Notes under the pieces: generated by a model
Database searches by the model: none
What the model was told of the DNA's origin: nothing
What the model saw: the letters and a program-made list of their open reading frames with translations, nothing else
NCBI RefSeq assembly: GCF_002761755.1
Contig: NZ_PEOG01000009.1
Coordinates: forward strand, 62,001 to 126,000
DNA from: Roseateles chitinivorans
GTDB lineage: Bacteria > Pseudomonadota > Gammaproteobacteria > Burkholderiales > Burkholderiaceae_C
Length of the DNA stretch: 64,000 bases
Reading direction: 5' to 3'
Part shown: in pieces, positions 45,840-55,496 of the stretch
Layout: each line of letters opens with the position of its first letter
Numbering within the stretch: position 1 is the stretch's first letter
Position numbers and translations under genes: made by a program

Positions 45840-45961
45840 CGCGCCCAGTCGCCGAGTTAATCTGGACAACTTGCGGGGCGACTCATAAATCCCGCTAAAG
45901 CGTTCGCCGCCTGACTCCCAGGTTTCGGCAACGCCCGAAGACTGAATCACAGGAGTTTAAA
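45840..45961 (+). ncRNA. Structured metK leader, candidate regulatory RNA
   Basis: A perfect 7-bp stem AGTCGCC/GGCGACT encloses about 23 bases. It is followed by CGCTAAAGCG, then CCTG/CAGG and TTCGG/CCGAA small hairpins, all before AGGAG. This density of pairing in the leader of a SAM synthetase gene suggests a cis-regulatory RNA. It does not match the SAM or SAH riboswitch classes I can recognise. Confidence 0.4.
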
Positions 45962-47140
45962 TTGGCGAGCGATTTCCTCTTCACCTCGGAATCCGTATCT
46001 GAAGGCCACCCCGACAAGGTGGCGGACCAGATCTCCGACGCCATCCTCGACGCGATCCTGGCGCAGGACCCGCGCTCCCGCGTCGCCGCCGAGACGCTGT
46101 GCAACACCGGCCTGGTGGTGCTGGCCGGCGAGATCACGACGAATGCCCACGTCGACTACATCCAGGTCGCCCGCGACACGATCAAGCGCATCGGCTACGA
46201 CAACACCGAGTACGGCATCGACTACAAGGGCTGCGCCGTGCTCGTCGCCTACGACAAGCAGAGCAACGACATCGCCCAGGGCGTGGACCAGGCGTCCGAC
46301 GACCACCTGAACACCGGCGCCGGCGACCAGGGCCTGATGTTCGGCTACGCCTGCGACGAGACGCCGGAACTGATGCCGGCGCCGATCTATTACGCCCACC
46401 GCCTGGTCGAGCGCCAGGCCCAGCTGCGCAAGGACGGTCGCCTGCCCTTCCTGCGTCCCGACGCCAAGAGCCAGGTGACGATGCGCTACGTCGACGGCAA
46501 GCCGCACAGCATCGACACCGTCGTGCTGTCGACCCAGCATGCGCCGGAGATGTCGCTGGGCGACAAGATGAAGCCGGAGTTCTACGAGGCGGTCATCGAG
46601 GAAATCATCAAGCCGGTGCTCCCCAAGGAGTGGCTGAAGGACACGAAGTACCTGGTCAACCCGACCGGCCGCTTCGTCATCGGCGGCCCGCAGGGCGACT
46701 GCGGCCTGACCGGCCGCAAGATCATCGTCGACACCTACGGCGGCGCCTGCCCGCACGGTGGCGGCGCGTTCTCGGGCAAGGACCCGACGAAGGTCGACCG
46801 CTCGGCCGCCTACGCGGCGCGCTACGTGGCCAAGAACATCGTGGCCGCCGGCCTGGCCAAGCAGTGCCAGATCCAGGTCGCGTACGCGATCGGCGTCGCG
46901 CGTCCGATGAACGTGACGGTCTACACCGAAGGCACCGGCGTCATCGCCGACGAGAAGATCGCCGCGCTGGTCAACGAGCACTTCGACCTGCGTCCCAAGG
47001 GCATCATCCAGATGCTGGACCTGCTGCGTCCGATCTATTCGAAGACGGCGGCCTATGGTCACTTCGGTCGCGAGGAGCCGGAGTTCAGCTGGGAGCGGAC
47101 CGATAAGGCGAAGGCGCTGCGCGCCGCAGCGGGGCTGTGA
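45962..47140 (+). CDS. metK: S-adenosylmethionine synthetase
   Basis: A 392-residue enzyme that makes SAM from ATP and methionine. Its start is a TTG with AGGAG 9 bases upstream. Conserved blocks include [30 protein letters not shown] and [22 protein letters not shown]. It is full length. In this window SAM production (metK) and SAH recycling (ahcY-metF) are about 11 kb apart. Its leader may be regulated. Confidence 0.98.
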   Translation: MASDFLFTSESVSEGHPDKVADQISDAILDAILAQDPRSRVAAETLCNTGLVVLAGEITTNAHVDYIQVARDTIKRIGYDNTEYGIDYKGCAVLVAYDKQSNDIAQGVDQASDDHLNTGAGDQGLMFGYACDETPELMPAPIYYAHRLVERQAQLRKDGRLPFLRPDAKSQVTMRYVDGKPHSIDTVVLSTQHAPEMSLGDKMKPEFYEAVIEEIIKPVLPKEWLKDTKYLVNPTGRFVIGGPQGDCGLTGRKIIVDTYGGACPHGGGAFSGKDPTKVDRSAAYAARYVAKNIVAAGLAKQCQIQVAYAIGVARPMNVTVYTEGTGVIADEKIAALVNEHFDLRPKGIIQMLDLLRPIYSKTAAYGHFGREEPEFSWERTDKAKALRAAAGL

Positions 47141-47267
47141 CGCCCGACGTTCCCCCGGTCATTTGCCGCAGATTCATCGACTGACGCGCATCTGATCCCC
47201 CAAGTCAGGGCCGCCTCGCGCGGCCCTGAGCGTTTCCGGCGGCCGCTTCGCGCGGCAGAATCGCCGG

Positions 47268-48314
47268 ATGCATCCCCTGCCCGCCGCGCCGACCCCGCTG
47301 ACCATCCTGATCGTCGATGACCAGAGCGCGACGCGCGTGGCCCTGACCGCGGAGCTCGACCGCGCCGGCCATCGGGTGCTGGAGGCCGACAGCGCGGAAT
47401 GGGCGCTGGAGCTGTTCCGCCGCTACCGTCCCGACCTGGTGCTGCTGGACGTCGAGATGCCGGGCCACGACGGCTACTGGACCTGCCGCGAGATGCGCGC
47501 CGCCGAGCCCGGCGGCTGGACGCCGATCATCTTCCTGAGCCAGTTCAACCAGGACGAGGACGTCTGGAAGGGCATCGAGTCCGGCGGCGACGACTACCTG
47601 GTCAAGCCGGTGTCCGCGATGATCCTGCACGCCAAGCTGCGCGCGATGCAGCGCCTGGCGCTGATGCGGGCGCGGCTGGTGCAGATGTCCGAGGACCTGC
47701 GCGCGGCCAATGCGCAGCTGGAGGAGCTCTCCAGCGTCGACGCGCTGACCGGACTGATGAACCGCCGCGCACTGGACGCCCGCCTGCAACAGGAGCTGGA
47801 CCTCGCCCGGCGCGAAGGCAAGCCGCTGACGCTGATGCTGTGCGACGTCGACCACTTCAAGCGCTACAACGACGCGGCCGGCCATGTCGCCGGCGATGCC
47901 TGCCTGCGCCGCATTGGGCAACTGCTCAAGGAAACCTGCCGCCGCCCCAGCGACTGCGCCGGGCGCTACGGCGGGGAGGAGTTCGCGCTGGTGCTGCCCA
48001 ACACGCCGCGCTCGGGAGCGATGACCTACGCCCGGGCGCTGATGCGCACGGTGGAGCTGGCGGCCATCCCCCATCCGGACTCGCCCACCGGCGGCACCAT
48101 CACCCTGTCGGGCGGCATCACCACCTGCCTGCCGGACGAGAGCACCAGCGCCGAGGGCCTGATCATCCGCGCCGACGACGCGCTCTACAACGCCAAGTCC
48201 ACCGGCCGGAACCGCTTCTTCAGCTACGAGATGCAGATGGACACGGCCGAGCAGCGGCGCGCGGTCGCCCCGTCGCCCGGGCCCGCCGCCCCGCCGCCCG
48301 CCACCCCCACTTGA
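47268..48314 (+). CDS. Response regulator-diguanylate cyclase, copy 1
   Basis: A 348-residue protein. The REC domain (residues 1-125) has Asp17/Asp18, the phosphoacceptor Asp61 in LLLDVEMPGHDGY and Lys113 in LVKPVS. A short coiled linker leads to a GGDEF domain with CDVDHFKRYND, the RPSD inhibitory site (226-229) and the active GGEEF (235-239). It makes c-di-GMP when phosphorylated, with product feedback. No histidine kinase is nearby. Copy 2 follows 86 bases later, showing a tandem duplication. The architecture is that of WspR/PleD-type single-REC regulators. Confidence 0.95.
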   Translation: MHPLPAAPTPLTILIVDDQSATRVALTAELDRAGHRVLEADSAEWALELFRRYRPDLVLLDVEMPGHDGYWTCREMRAAEPGGWTPIIFLSQFNQDEDVWKGIESGGDDYLVKPVSAMILHAKLRAMQRLALMRARLVQMSEDLRAANAQLEELSSVDALTGLMNRRALDARLQQELDLARREGKPLTLMLCDVDHFKRYNDAAGHVAGDACLRRIGQLLKETCRRPSDCAGRYGGEEFALVLPNTPRSGAMTYARALMRTVELAAIPHPDSPTGGTITLSGGITTCLPDESTSAEGLIIRADDALYNAKSTGRNRFFSYEMQMDTAEQRRAVAPSPGPAAPPPATPT

Positions 48315-48400
48315 GGCATACCCGGACGGCGTCGCGGCGAGGCGGCCCCGCATAATCGGCCTCGGCACGTTTCGCTGCCGCCTGTCGACGATGCCCGGCC

Positions 48401-49408
48401 ATGGACGTTTCCGCCTCGCTGCCGCCTCTTCGCATCCTGGTCGTGGACGACCAGGCGAGCACCCGCGGCTTCCTGTGCCGCCAGCTCCAGGCGATCGGTC
48501 ATCACACCCTGGAAGCGGATGGCGGCGACAGCGCGCTGGCCCGCTTCGACGGCGAACGCCCGGACCTGGTGCTGCTGGATGTCGAGATGCCCGGCCACGA
48601 CGGCTACTGGGTCGCCAGCCAGATGCGGGCGCATGAGCGCGGCGGCTGGACGCCGATCATCTTCCTGTCCAGCCGCGACCGGGACCAGGACCTCTGGCAG
48701 GGCATCGAATCGGGCGGGGACGACTACCTCGTCAAGCCGGTCTCCAACACCGTGCTGCAGGCCAAGCTGCGCGCGATGCAGCGGCTGCGGCGGATGCAGG
48801 CGCGGCTGCAGGAGGTCTCCGACGAGCTGCGCAACAGCAACGAGCGGCTGGAGAAGCTCTCCGGCGAGGACGCGCTGACGCGACTGATGAACCGCCGCGC
48901 CTTCGATGCCCGGCTCGCGCAGGAGATCGCCTGCGCCCGGCGCGACCAGCAGCCGCTGACGCTGGTGCTCTGCGACATCGACCACTTCAAGCGCTACAAC
49001 GACAGCTACGGCCACCTCGAAGGCGACGCCTGCCTGCGGCGCGTCGCGCTGCTGCTGCAGCAGACCTGCCGGCGCCCGCGCGACTGCGCCGCCCGCTACG
49101 GCGGCGAGGAATTCGCGCTCATCCTGCCCGGCACGCCGCGCTCCGGGGCGATGACCTTCGCGCGGGCGGTGATGCGCACGCTGCGCAACTGCAACATGCA
49201 GCACCCCGATTCGGTCGAGCCCTACGTCACCCTGTCCGGCGGCATCACCACCTGCGTGCCCGACGCCGAGACCAGCGTCGAGGGCCTGCTGCGCCGCTCC
49301 GACGATGCGCTCTACACCGCCAAGTCGCGCGGTCGCAATCGCTTCTTCAGCTTCGAGATGCAGATGGACACCGTCGAGCAGGCGCCCAGCGGCTTCGCGC
49401 CGCTCTGA
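48401..49408 (+). CDS. Response regulator-diguanylate cyclase, copy 2
   Basis: A 335-residue paralogue of copy 1. The phosphoacceptor is Asp60 in LLLDVEMPGHDGYW, with LVKPVSNTVLQAKLRAMQRL after it. The cyclase domain has CDIDHFKRYNDSYGH, the RPRD inhibitory site and GGEEF. The two share long identical stretches, including VEMPGHDGYW, GGWTPIIFLS, IESGGDDYLVKPVS and the end SFEMQMDT-like block. The linker and the N-terminal residues differ most. Two copies may respond to separate kinases or allow graded c-di-GMP output. Confidence 0.95.
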   Translation: MDVSASLPPLRILVVDDQASTRGFLCRQLQAIGHHTLEADGGDSALARFDGERPDLVLLDVEMPGHDGYWVASQMRAHERGGWTPIIFLSSRDRDQDLWQGIESGGDDYLVKPVSNTVLQAKLRAMQRLRRMQARLQEVSDELRNSNERLEKLSGEDALTRLMNRRAFDARLAQEIACARRDQQPLTLVLCDIDHFKRYNDSYGHLEGDACLRRVALLLQQTCRRPRDCAARYGGEEFALILPGTPRSGAMTFARAVMRTLRNCNMQHPDSVEPYVTLSGGITTCVPDAETSVEGLLRRSDDALYTAKSRGRNRFFSFEMQMDTVEQAPSGFAPL

Positions 49409-49538
49409 GGCGGCGCGGCCGGCGGAAGCTCCCACCCTCACCCTGCCCTCGCCCGCCCTGCGGGGGAGACGATCTGCTGACACGTCCGGGAGGGATCGGC
49501 GTTACCGTTGCCGCCTTTCGACCCCTGCCCCGTCCTCC

Positions 49539-50636
49539 ATGCCCGTGATCGACCATGACGCGCTGCGGCGTCACGCCATCGCCCGCACCTTCTTCAAGCC
49601 GACGACGCTGCTGCGCGCGATCCGGCGCCTGGGCTTCGTGCAGGCCGACCCGATCCGCGCGCCGGCGCGGGCCCAGGACCTGATCCTGATGCACCGGGTG
49701 AAGGACTACCGCGCCGGCCAGCTGGAGGCGCGGTACGCGCGCCTGGCGATCGAGGAGGACTGCTTCGTCAACTACGGGTTCCTGCCGCGCGAGACCCTGG
49801 CGCTGCTGCATCCGCGGGTGGCGCGACGTCCCTGGGACGAGGACATGAACGCCCGCGCGGCGGAGGTGCTCGCCTTCATCCGGGCGCGCGGCCGCACGCA
49901 CCCGCAGCAGGTGCAGCAAGCCTTCAGCCATGGCCGCGTCACCGGCTACTGGGGCGGCGAGCTGAACGCCAGCACGCACCTGCTGGACGGCATGCATTAC
50001 CGGGGCCTGCTGCGCGTGGCCCGGCGTGATTCGGGCACCCGGGTCTACGAGGCGATCGAGCACGCGTTGCAGGACGACAGCCCGGAAGCGCGCCATGCGC
50101 GTGCCGCCGCGCTGCTGGACAAGGTGGTGGCGCTGTACGCGCCGCTGCCGTCGGCGAGCCTGGGCTACCTGACGACGCTGCTGGGTTACGGCGCGCCGCA
50201 TCTCCAGCCGGAGGCGCGCCAGGTGGTGAAGGAAGCGAAGGCGCGCTGGGCGCATGCCAAGGTCGACGGCGAGGTCTGGTACTGGCCCGCCGACGAGAAC
50301 CCGGCTTCGCGCGCGCACCGGATCGAGCCGGAGCGCCTGCGCTTCCTCGCGCCGTTCGATCCGCTGGTGTGGGACCGCGGCCGCTTCGAGCGCCTGTGGG
50401 GATGGGCCTACCGCTTCGAGGCCTACACCCCGGCCGCGAAACGGACCATGGGCCATTACGCGCTGCCGATGCTGTGGGGCGACCGGATGATCGGCTGGGC
50501 CAACCTGAAGGTCGAGGCCGGGACGCTGGTCCCGGACCTCGGCTTCATCGGCAAGCGTCCGCGCGAGGCGGCCTTCCGCGCCGCGCTGGACGACGCCTAC
50601 CAGGAGATGTCGGTCTTCCTCGGCCTGGCGGCTTGA
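49539..50636 (+). CDS. YcaQ/AlkX-like DNA glycosylase (winged-helix family)
   Basis: A 365-residue protein of the HTH_42 family. The QxD catalytic motif is Gln35-Ala-Asp37 in FVQADPIRAPARAQDL. FKPTTLLRAIRRLG precedes it, and winged-helix blocks (THPQQVQQAFSHGRVTGYWGG) follow. The E. coli YcaQ relative unhooks DNA interstrand crosslinks, so this one may repair crosslinked or alkylated bases. It starts 130 bases after the second cyclase and stands alone. Confidence 0.88.
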   Translation: MPVIDHDALRRHAIARTFFKPTTLLRAIRRLGFVQADPIRAPARAQDLILMHRVKDYRAGQLEARYARLAIEEDCFVNYGFLPRETLALLHPRVARRPWDEDMNARAAEVLAFIRARGRTHPQQVQQAFSHGRVTGYWGGELNASTHLLDGMHYRGLLRVARRDSGTRVYEAIEHALQDDSPEARHARAAALLDKVVALYAPLPSASLGYLTTLLGYGAPHLQPEARQVVKEAKARWAHAKVDGEVWYWPADENPASRAHRIEPERLRFLAPFDPLVWDRGRFERLWGWAYRFEAYTPAAKRTMGHYALPMLWGDRMIGWANLKVEAGTLVPDLGFIGKRPREAAFRAALDDAYQEMSVFLGLAA

Positions 50637-50664
50637 GGGATCGGCGCCCGGCGGGCGCCTTCCC

Positions 50665-51693
50665 TCAGGCGTTGACCAGCGCCATCGACACCTCCGGATA
50701 GCGTTCCCCCGCCACCGGATGCGCCGCCAGCAACGCCTGCAGTTCCTCCCTGAGCACGTCATTGAGCCGCAGTCGCGCCGCCATCGCGTTCTCCTCCAGC
50801 CGGGCGATCGACCGCGTGCCGGGAATCGGCACCACATCCGGCCCACGATCCAGCAGCCAGGCGAGCGCAAGCTGCGCCGGCGCGAGTCCATGGTCCCGTG
50901 CCAGGGCCACGAGGGCGTCCGCCAGCGCCAGGTTCTGCGCCAGATGGCCGTCCTGGAACCGGGGATTGACCCGTCGCCAGTCGTTGGCCGCGAGCTGGTC
51001 GGCGCTGCGGATCGCGCCGGTCAGGAAGCCGCGTCCGAGCGGGCTGTAGGGCACCAGCGCGATGCCGAGCTCGCGGCAGGTCGGCAGCACCTCCTGCTCG
51101 ACGTCGCGGGTCCAGAGCGAGTACTCCGACTGCACGGCCGCGATCGGATGCACCCGGTGCGCGCGCCGGATGGTCTGCGCCGAGGCTTCGGACAGGCCCA
51201 GGTGCCGCACCTTCCCCGCCCGGACCAGCTCGGCCATGGCGCCGACGGTCTCCTCGATCGGCACCGCCGGGTCGACGCGGTGGAGGTAGTACAGGTCGAT
51301 GTGGTTGACGCCCAGCCGGCGCAGGCTGGCGTCGCAGGACGCGTGGACATGGCCCGGCGTGCCGTTGACGCCGGCCGACAGCCCCTGGGCGTTGCGGACG
51401 ATGCCGAACTTGGTGGCCAGCACGACCTCCCGCCGCCGGTTGGCGAGCAGTCCGGACAGCAGCCGCTCGTTCGCGCCGTTGCCGTAGATGTCGGAGGTGT
51501 CGAGGAAGTTCATCCCGAGGTCCAACGCCCGATGGAGCACCGCCATCGAGGTGGCCTCGTCGGCGGGTCCGTAGAAATCGGACATGCCCATGCAGCCGAG
51601 CCCGAGCGCGGAGACCTCGGGCCCGTGCGCGCCAAGCCGGCGGCGGGGCAATTGCGGCAGGTTGTTGATCGGTTCCCTGGACATGATGGTCAT
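50665..51693 (-). CDS. Aldo/keto reductase
   Basis: A 342-residue NADPH-dependent reductase. The catalytic tetrad is Asp65 and Tyr70 in DTSDIYGNG, Lys95 in ATKFG and His138 in [14 protein letters not shown] near the end binds the cofactor phosphate. It is close to the common stress-induced YakC/Tas-like aldehyde reductases. The gene is divergent from the tandem AraC genes at 51885, which are its likely regulators. Confidence 0.94.
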   Translation of the reverse strand: MTIMSREPINNLPQLPRRRLGAHGPEVSALGLGCMGMSDFYGPADEATSMAVLHRALDLGMNFLDTSDIYGNGANERLLSGLLANRRREVVLATKFGIVRNAQGLSAGVNGTPGHVHASCDASLRRLGVNHIDLYYLHRVDPAVPIEETVGAMAELVRAGKVRHLGLSEASAQTIRRAHRVHPIAAVQSEYSLWTRDVEQEVLPTCRELGIALVPYSPLGRGFLTGAIRSADQLAANDWRRVNPRFQDGHLAQNLALADALVALARDHGLAPAQLALAWLLDRGPDVVPIPGTRSIARLEENAMAARLRLNDVLREELQALLAAHPVAGERYPEVSMALVNA

Positions 51694-51884
51694 GGCGCTA
51701 CTCCTTCGAAGGGCGAGGTCTCCGCGGCGATCCGAATGACCGCCGCGATGCCTGTCAGCTTAGGAATCCGCCCCCTTCCAGGACCAGCGCAAAGCTCGCC
51801 GGTCCTTGCCCAATCCTCCGGAACCGGCGCTTGTGCGGGCGCGCGCGCTGGCGGCGCGCGCGATGGCCTTGCACAATCCGCCGC

Positions 51885-52826
51885 ATGGTCGCACCCACTC
51901 CGATTCCTCTCGCCGACGGCTTCCCCGACGCGCTGCAGGCGCTGCGCGCGCAGATGGTGGATCTGACGCTCCGGCACGTCGACGGCGACGGCACGTCCGC
52001 CACGGCGATCTCCTGCCTGCAGCTGATCAAGGCCAGCTGCAGCGCGCCCAAGACCGCGCCGGCGCTCTACGAGCCAGGCCTGGCGATCGTGCTGCAGGGC
52101 CGCAAGAAGGTGGAGCTCGGCACCGAGACGCTGTACTACGACCCGCTGCATTTCCTGCTGGTCTCGATGCCGATGCTGCCCAAGGGCGGCGTGATCGAGG
52201 CGACGCCGGACAAGCCCTACCTGTGCGTGCGCATCGGCTGCGACACCGCGACGCTGGCGGAGCTGATGCTGGAGGTCGGTCCGGCCGGCACCGACGCGCC
52301 GCCGGGCGCGCAGTCGGGACTGAATGTCGCGCCGGTGTCCGAATCGCTGCTGGGCGCGGCGCTGCGGCTGATGCAGCTGCTGGACTCGCCGCAGGACCAG
52401 CGGGTGCTGGGACCGCTGCTGCAGCGGGAGATCTTCTACCGGGTGCTGACCGGCCCGCTCGGACCGCGCCTGCGCGCGCTGGCGCAGCAGGACAGCGCCA
52501 CGCGCCGCCTGTCGCGGGCGCTCGACGAGTTGAACCGCCGCTTCAGCGAGGCGATCAGCATCGACGAGCTGGCCGCGGTGGCGCACATGAGCGCCTCCAC
52601 GCTGCACCAGCGCTTCAAGCAGCTGACCAGCATGTCGCCGATGCAGTACCAGAAGCAGCTGCGCCTGCAGCATGCGCGGCGGCTGATGCTGGGCCACGGG
52701 CTGGATGCCGCCGCGGCCGCGCACCAGGTCGGCTACGAGAGCGCCTCGCAGTTCAGCCGCGAGTACCGGCGGCTCTTCGGCACGCCGCCGCGCGCCGACA
52801 TCGAGCAACTGCTGCGCGCAGGATGA
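51885..52826 (+). CDS. AraC-family regulator, tandem copy 1
   Basis: A 313-residue protein from the ATG at 51885. The N-terminal part (GLAIVLQGRKKVELGTETLYYDPLHFLLVSMPM) is the AraC_N type that recognises aromatic or aldehyde inducers. The C-terminal 100 residues are the double HTH (ISIDELAAVAHMSASTLHQRFKQLTSMSPMQYQ and VGYESASQFSREYRRLFG). It is divergent from an aldo/keto reductase. Its TGA overlaps the next start (ATGA), so the two AraC genes are coupled. Confidence 0.93.
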   Translation: MVAPTPIPLADGFPDALQALRAQMVDLTLRHVDGDGTSATAISCLQLIKASCSAPKTAPALYEPGLAIVLQGRKKVELGTETLYYDPLHFLLVSMPMLPKGGVIEATPDKPYLCVRIGCDTATLAELMLEVGPAGTDAPPGAQSGLNVAPVSESLLGAALRLMQLLDSPQDQRVLGPLLQREIFYRVLTGPLGPRLRALAQQDSATRRLSRALDELNRRFSEAISIDELAAVAHMSASTLHQRFKQLTSMSPMQYQKQLRLQHARRLMLGHGLDAAAAAHQVGYESASQFSREYRRLFGTPPRADIEQLLRAG

Positions 52827-53845
52827 GCGGCCTCATGGACACCACCCACGCAGGGACCGACGCGGCGATGGCCGCGACCGGGGCGATCGCCGACCTCGGC
52901 GCGATGCTGCGACGCCATGCGCCGCGCGAGGGCCTGTGGCCGACGGCGCTGCCGCGGGTCTGGGCGATCCGGCTCGACGCGCCGGGCGGCGAACTGGCGC
53001 ATGCGGTGCAGCCGGCGTCGCTGTGCGTGATCGCGCAGGGCGCCAAGGAAGTGCGCCTGGGCGACGAGCGCTACGTCTACGACGCGGCGCGCTTCATGGT
53101 CTTCACCACCGACCTGCCGGTCAGCGGCCGGGTCATCGACGCCACGCCGGAGCGACCCTACCTCTGCCTGCGCCTGGACTTCGATCCGGAGGAGGTTGCC
53201 GAGCTGGTCGCCCGCAGCGGTCCGCCGCGCGGCCCGGCGGCAGCGCCGGGGGCGTCCTTCCGCGCCGCCGCCGAGCCGGTCTCCGCCACCGGGCGGGGCG
53301 CCGAGGACACCGGCCGCGGCCTCTTCGTCAGCGCGGTGACGCCGGACATGCTCGACGCGGCCGGGCGGCTGGTGCGGCTGCTGGATCATCCCGAGGACCA
53401 TGCCGCGCTGGCGCCGATGGCGATGCGGGAGCTCGTCTACCGCGTGCTGCGCAGCGAGCAGGGCGAGCGGCTGGCGCAGGTCGCGCGTGCCGACAGCCAG
53501 ACGCAGCGGGTGCATCGCGCGATCCGCTGGCTGAAGGCGAATTACGCGCAGCCGCTGCGCATCGAGGCGCTCGCCCGGGAAGCACACATGAGCGCGTCCT
53601 CGCTGCACCACCATTTCCGCGCGCTGACTTCGATGAGCCCATTGCAGTACCAGAAGCAGCTGCGGCTGCAGGAAGCACGCCGGCTGCTGATCGCCGAGGG
53701 CCTGGAGGTCGCGCGCGCCGGCCATGCGGTCGGTTACGAGAGCCCGTCCCAGTTCAGCCGCGAATACAGCCGGCTCTACGGCAGCCCCCCCTCGCGCGAC
53801 GCCGCCAGGCGGCGCGACACGCCGCCTGCCCGGGCACTGGCTTGA
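52823..53845 (+). CDS. AraC-family regulator, tandem copy 2
   Basis: A 340-residue paralogue of copy 1, starting at 52823 within the previous stop. It has the AraC_N core (LCVIAQGAKEVRLGDERYVYDAARFMVFT), then HTH blocks ending LTSMSPLQYQKQLRLQEARR and VGYESPSQFSREYSRLYG. A 50-residue insert (PPRGPAAAPGASFRAAAEP onward) is unlike copy 1. The double HTH shares long identical stretches with copy 1, indicating duplication. They may form hetero-oligomers or have divided inducer ranges. Confidence 0.93.
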   Translation: MSGLMDTTHAGTDAAMAATGAIADLGAMLRRHAPREGLWPTALPRVWAIRLDAPGGELAHAVQPASLCVIAQGAKEVRLGDERYVYDAARFMVFTTDLPVSGRVIDATPERPYLCLRLDFDPEEVAELVARSGPPRGPAAAPGASFRAAAEPVSATGRGAEDTGRGLFVSAVTPDMLDAAGRLVRLLDHPEDHAALAPMAMRELVYRVLRSEQGERLAQVARADSQTQRVHRAIRWLKANYAQPLRIEALAREAHMSASSLHHHFRALTSMSPLQYQKQLRLQEARRLLIAEGLEVARAGHAVGYESPSQFSREYSRLYGSPPSRDAARRRDTPPARALA

Positions 53846-53869
53846 GCGCGCGGCAGGACGTGGCGGCCC

Positions 53870-54535
53870 TCACTTGCCGAAGCAGCTGCCAGCCAGCGCC
53901 GGCGCATCCTTGAGCCGGTCGTCCGTCGGATGGAGCGCGGCCATGCGGTTCTCGTTGACCCGCAGGCACTTGCTGCCCTGGCGGACCAGCTTGGATCCGG
54001 AGCCGCTCGTGGACACGCTGGTCACGACGGGCAAGGTGCCGGCCGCGTCGGCGATCGCCGACTCGACGGTGCGTGGCGCACTGTGCGAGCGCTCGTCGTT
54101 GCGGATCTGCTCGGCCATCCGCGTGCGGGGGTCGGCCGTCAGCGCGCCCTTGGGCAGTGCGAGGTTCAGTGTCGGCGGGCCACGATCCACCGGCGCGGAC
54201 GCTGCGGAAGCCGGTGCGGCGGCGGTCCGGACCGTGGCGGGAGGCGGCGTCGCGGCGACGCTCACCTCGGGCGGGGCCACCCAGACCGGAGCGGGCAGCG
54301 TGGGCGCGGGCGGACGGCGGATCGAGTCGGTCGACCTGGGCCGAGGTGCCTGCTGGACCGCGGACGGCAACAGCCGCACCTCGGTCAATCGCGGCGGCTG
54401 CCGATGTCCGTGCAGTCGCCAGCCCTGGTCCATCCACAGCAGCACCAGCGCAGCGCCTTGCACCAGCAAGGTGGCCGCCATGGCCATCCACCGTCGACGG
54501 CCTCCACGAGGCCGCTCCCATCGCGCCATGCTCAT
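53870..54535 (-). CDS. Hypothetical protein with one N-terminal membrane segment
   Basis: A 221-residue protein. One hydrophobic helix (MAMAATLLVQGAALVLLWM) near the N-terminus is followed by a Pro/Ala-rich stretch (RRPPAPTLPAPVWVAPPEVS, then AATPPPATVRTAAAPASAASAP), like a TonB-type periplasmic spacer. A small globular end carries two Cys (SKCLRVNENRMAALHP and LAGSCFGK) that could pair. No family was recognised. It probably spans the periplasm from the inner membrane. Located between the AraC pair and an SDR. Confidence 0.65.
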   Translation of the reverse strand: MSMARWERPRGGRRRWMAMAATLLVQGAALVLLWMDQGWRLHGHRQPPRLTEVRLLPSAVQQAPRPRSTDSIRRPPAPTLPAPVWVAPPEVSVAATPPPATVRTAAAPASAASAPVDRGPPTLNLALPKGALTADPRTRMAEQIRNDERSHSAPRTVESAIADAAGTLPVVTSVSTSGSGSKLVRQGSKCLRVNENRMAALHPTDDRLKDAPALAGSCFGK

Positions 54536-54656
54536 GCCGGCGCGCTTACTCGATCCATCGCGCCCTCCCCGGCGGTCCGTCCGGCCGGGATGCTAACCGC
54601 GCCGGAGGAACCCGCCGGAGGTCAGGCGACGGACGTGCGAGGCGACGCGGGCGCGG

Positions 54657-55496
54657 TCAGATCCCGTCGCGGTCGAGCGAGGCCGACAGCGCGGCATGGG
54701 CCTCGACCTCGGCCAGACGCTGGCCGAAAGTCTCGCGCGCCATGCCCAGCGCATCGGACCCCGCCACGAAATGCAGCGGCGGCTTCGCCATCGCGGCCAG
54801 TTCGACGAAGGCCCGGCCCAGCTTGACCGGATCGCCCGGCTGCCGGTGGTTGTAGGCCTCGTAGGTCGACAGCGGCGGCGTCGGCAGGGTCGCGTAGTCC
54901 GCGATCGACCGCGTGCCGTAGCGCACCGAGCTGGCATCCAGGAAGTCGGTCCGGAAGAAGCCCGGCTCGACCACCGTCACCCGGATGTTGAAGCCGGCCA
55001 GTTCCGGCGCCAGCGAAGCGCTGAAGCCATCGACGGCGAACTTGGTGGCGCAGTAGACCGCCGCGCCATCGAAGCCGCGGAAGCCGCCCACCGAGGCGAT
55101 GTTGATCACATGCCCGTCGCGCTGCCGGCGCATGACCGGCAGCACCGCCCGGGTGACGTGCATCAGGCCGAAGACGTTGGTGGCGAACTGGCGCTCGATG
55201 TCGGCAGCGCCGATTTCCTCGAACAGGCCCAGCTGTCCATAGCCGGCGTTGTTGATCAGCACGTCGATGCGGCCGAAGCGGGCGACGGCCTGCTCGACCG
55301 CATGGACCGCGTCGGCCTCGCGGCTGACGTCCAGCGGCAGGCACAGCACGGTCTCCGGGTGCGCGGCATAGGCAGCCTGCAGCGCCGCGACATCGCGGCC
55401 GGTGGCGACGACGCGGTCGCCGGCGGCCAGCGCCGCCTTGGCGATCTCGAGGCCGAAGCCGCGGTTGGCGCCGGTGATGAACCAGATCTTGCTCAT
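54657..55496 (-). CDS. SDR-family oxidoreductase
   Basis: A 279-residue SDR from the ATG at 55496. TGANRGFG is the cofactor motif, NNAGYGQLGLFEEI the structural block, catalytic Ser in NIASVGG, and YCATK. It resembles oxidoreductases of the retinol dehydrogenase-like group, with a C-terminal EAYNHRQPGDPVKLGRAFVEL section. Cofactor is likely NADP (ATGRD). It is the last gene before the 600-base gap ahead of infA. Confidence 0.93.
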   Translation of the reverse strand: MSKIWFITGANRGFGLEIAKAALAAGDRVVATGRDVAALQAAYAAHPETVLCLPLDVSREADAVHAVEQAVARFGRIDVLINNAGYGQLGLFEEIGAADIERQFATNVFGLMHVTRAVLPVMRRQRDGHVINIASVGGFRGFDGAAVYCATKFAVDGFSASLAPELAGFNIRVTVVEPGFFRTDFLDASSVRYGTRSIADYATLPTPPLSTYEAYNHRQPGDPVKLGRAFVELAAMAKPPLHFVAGSDALGMARETFGQRLAEVEAHAALSASLDRDGI

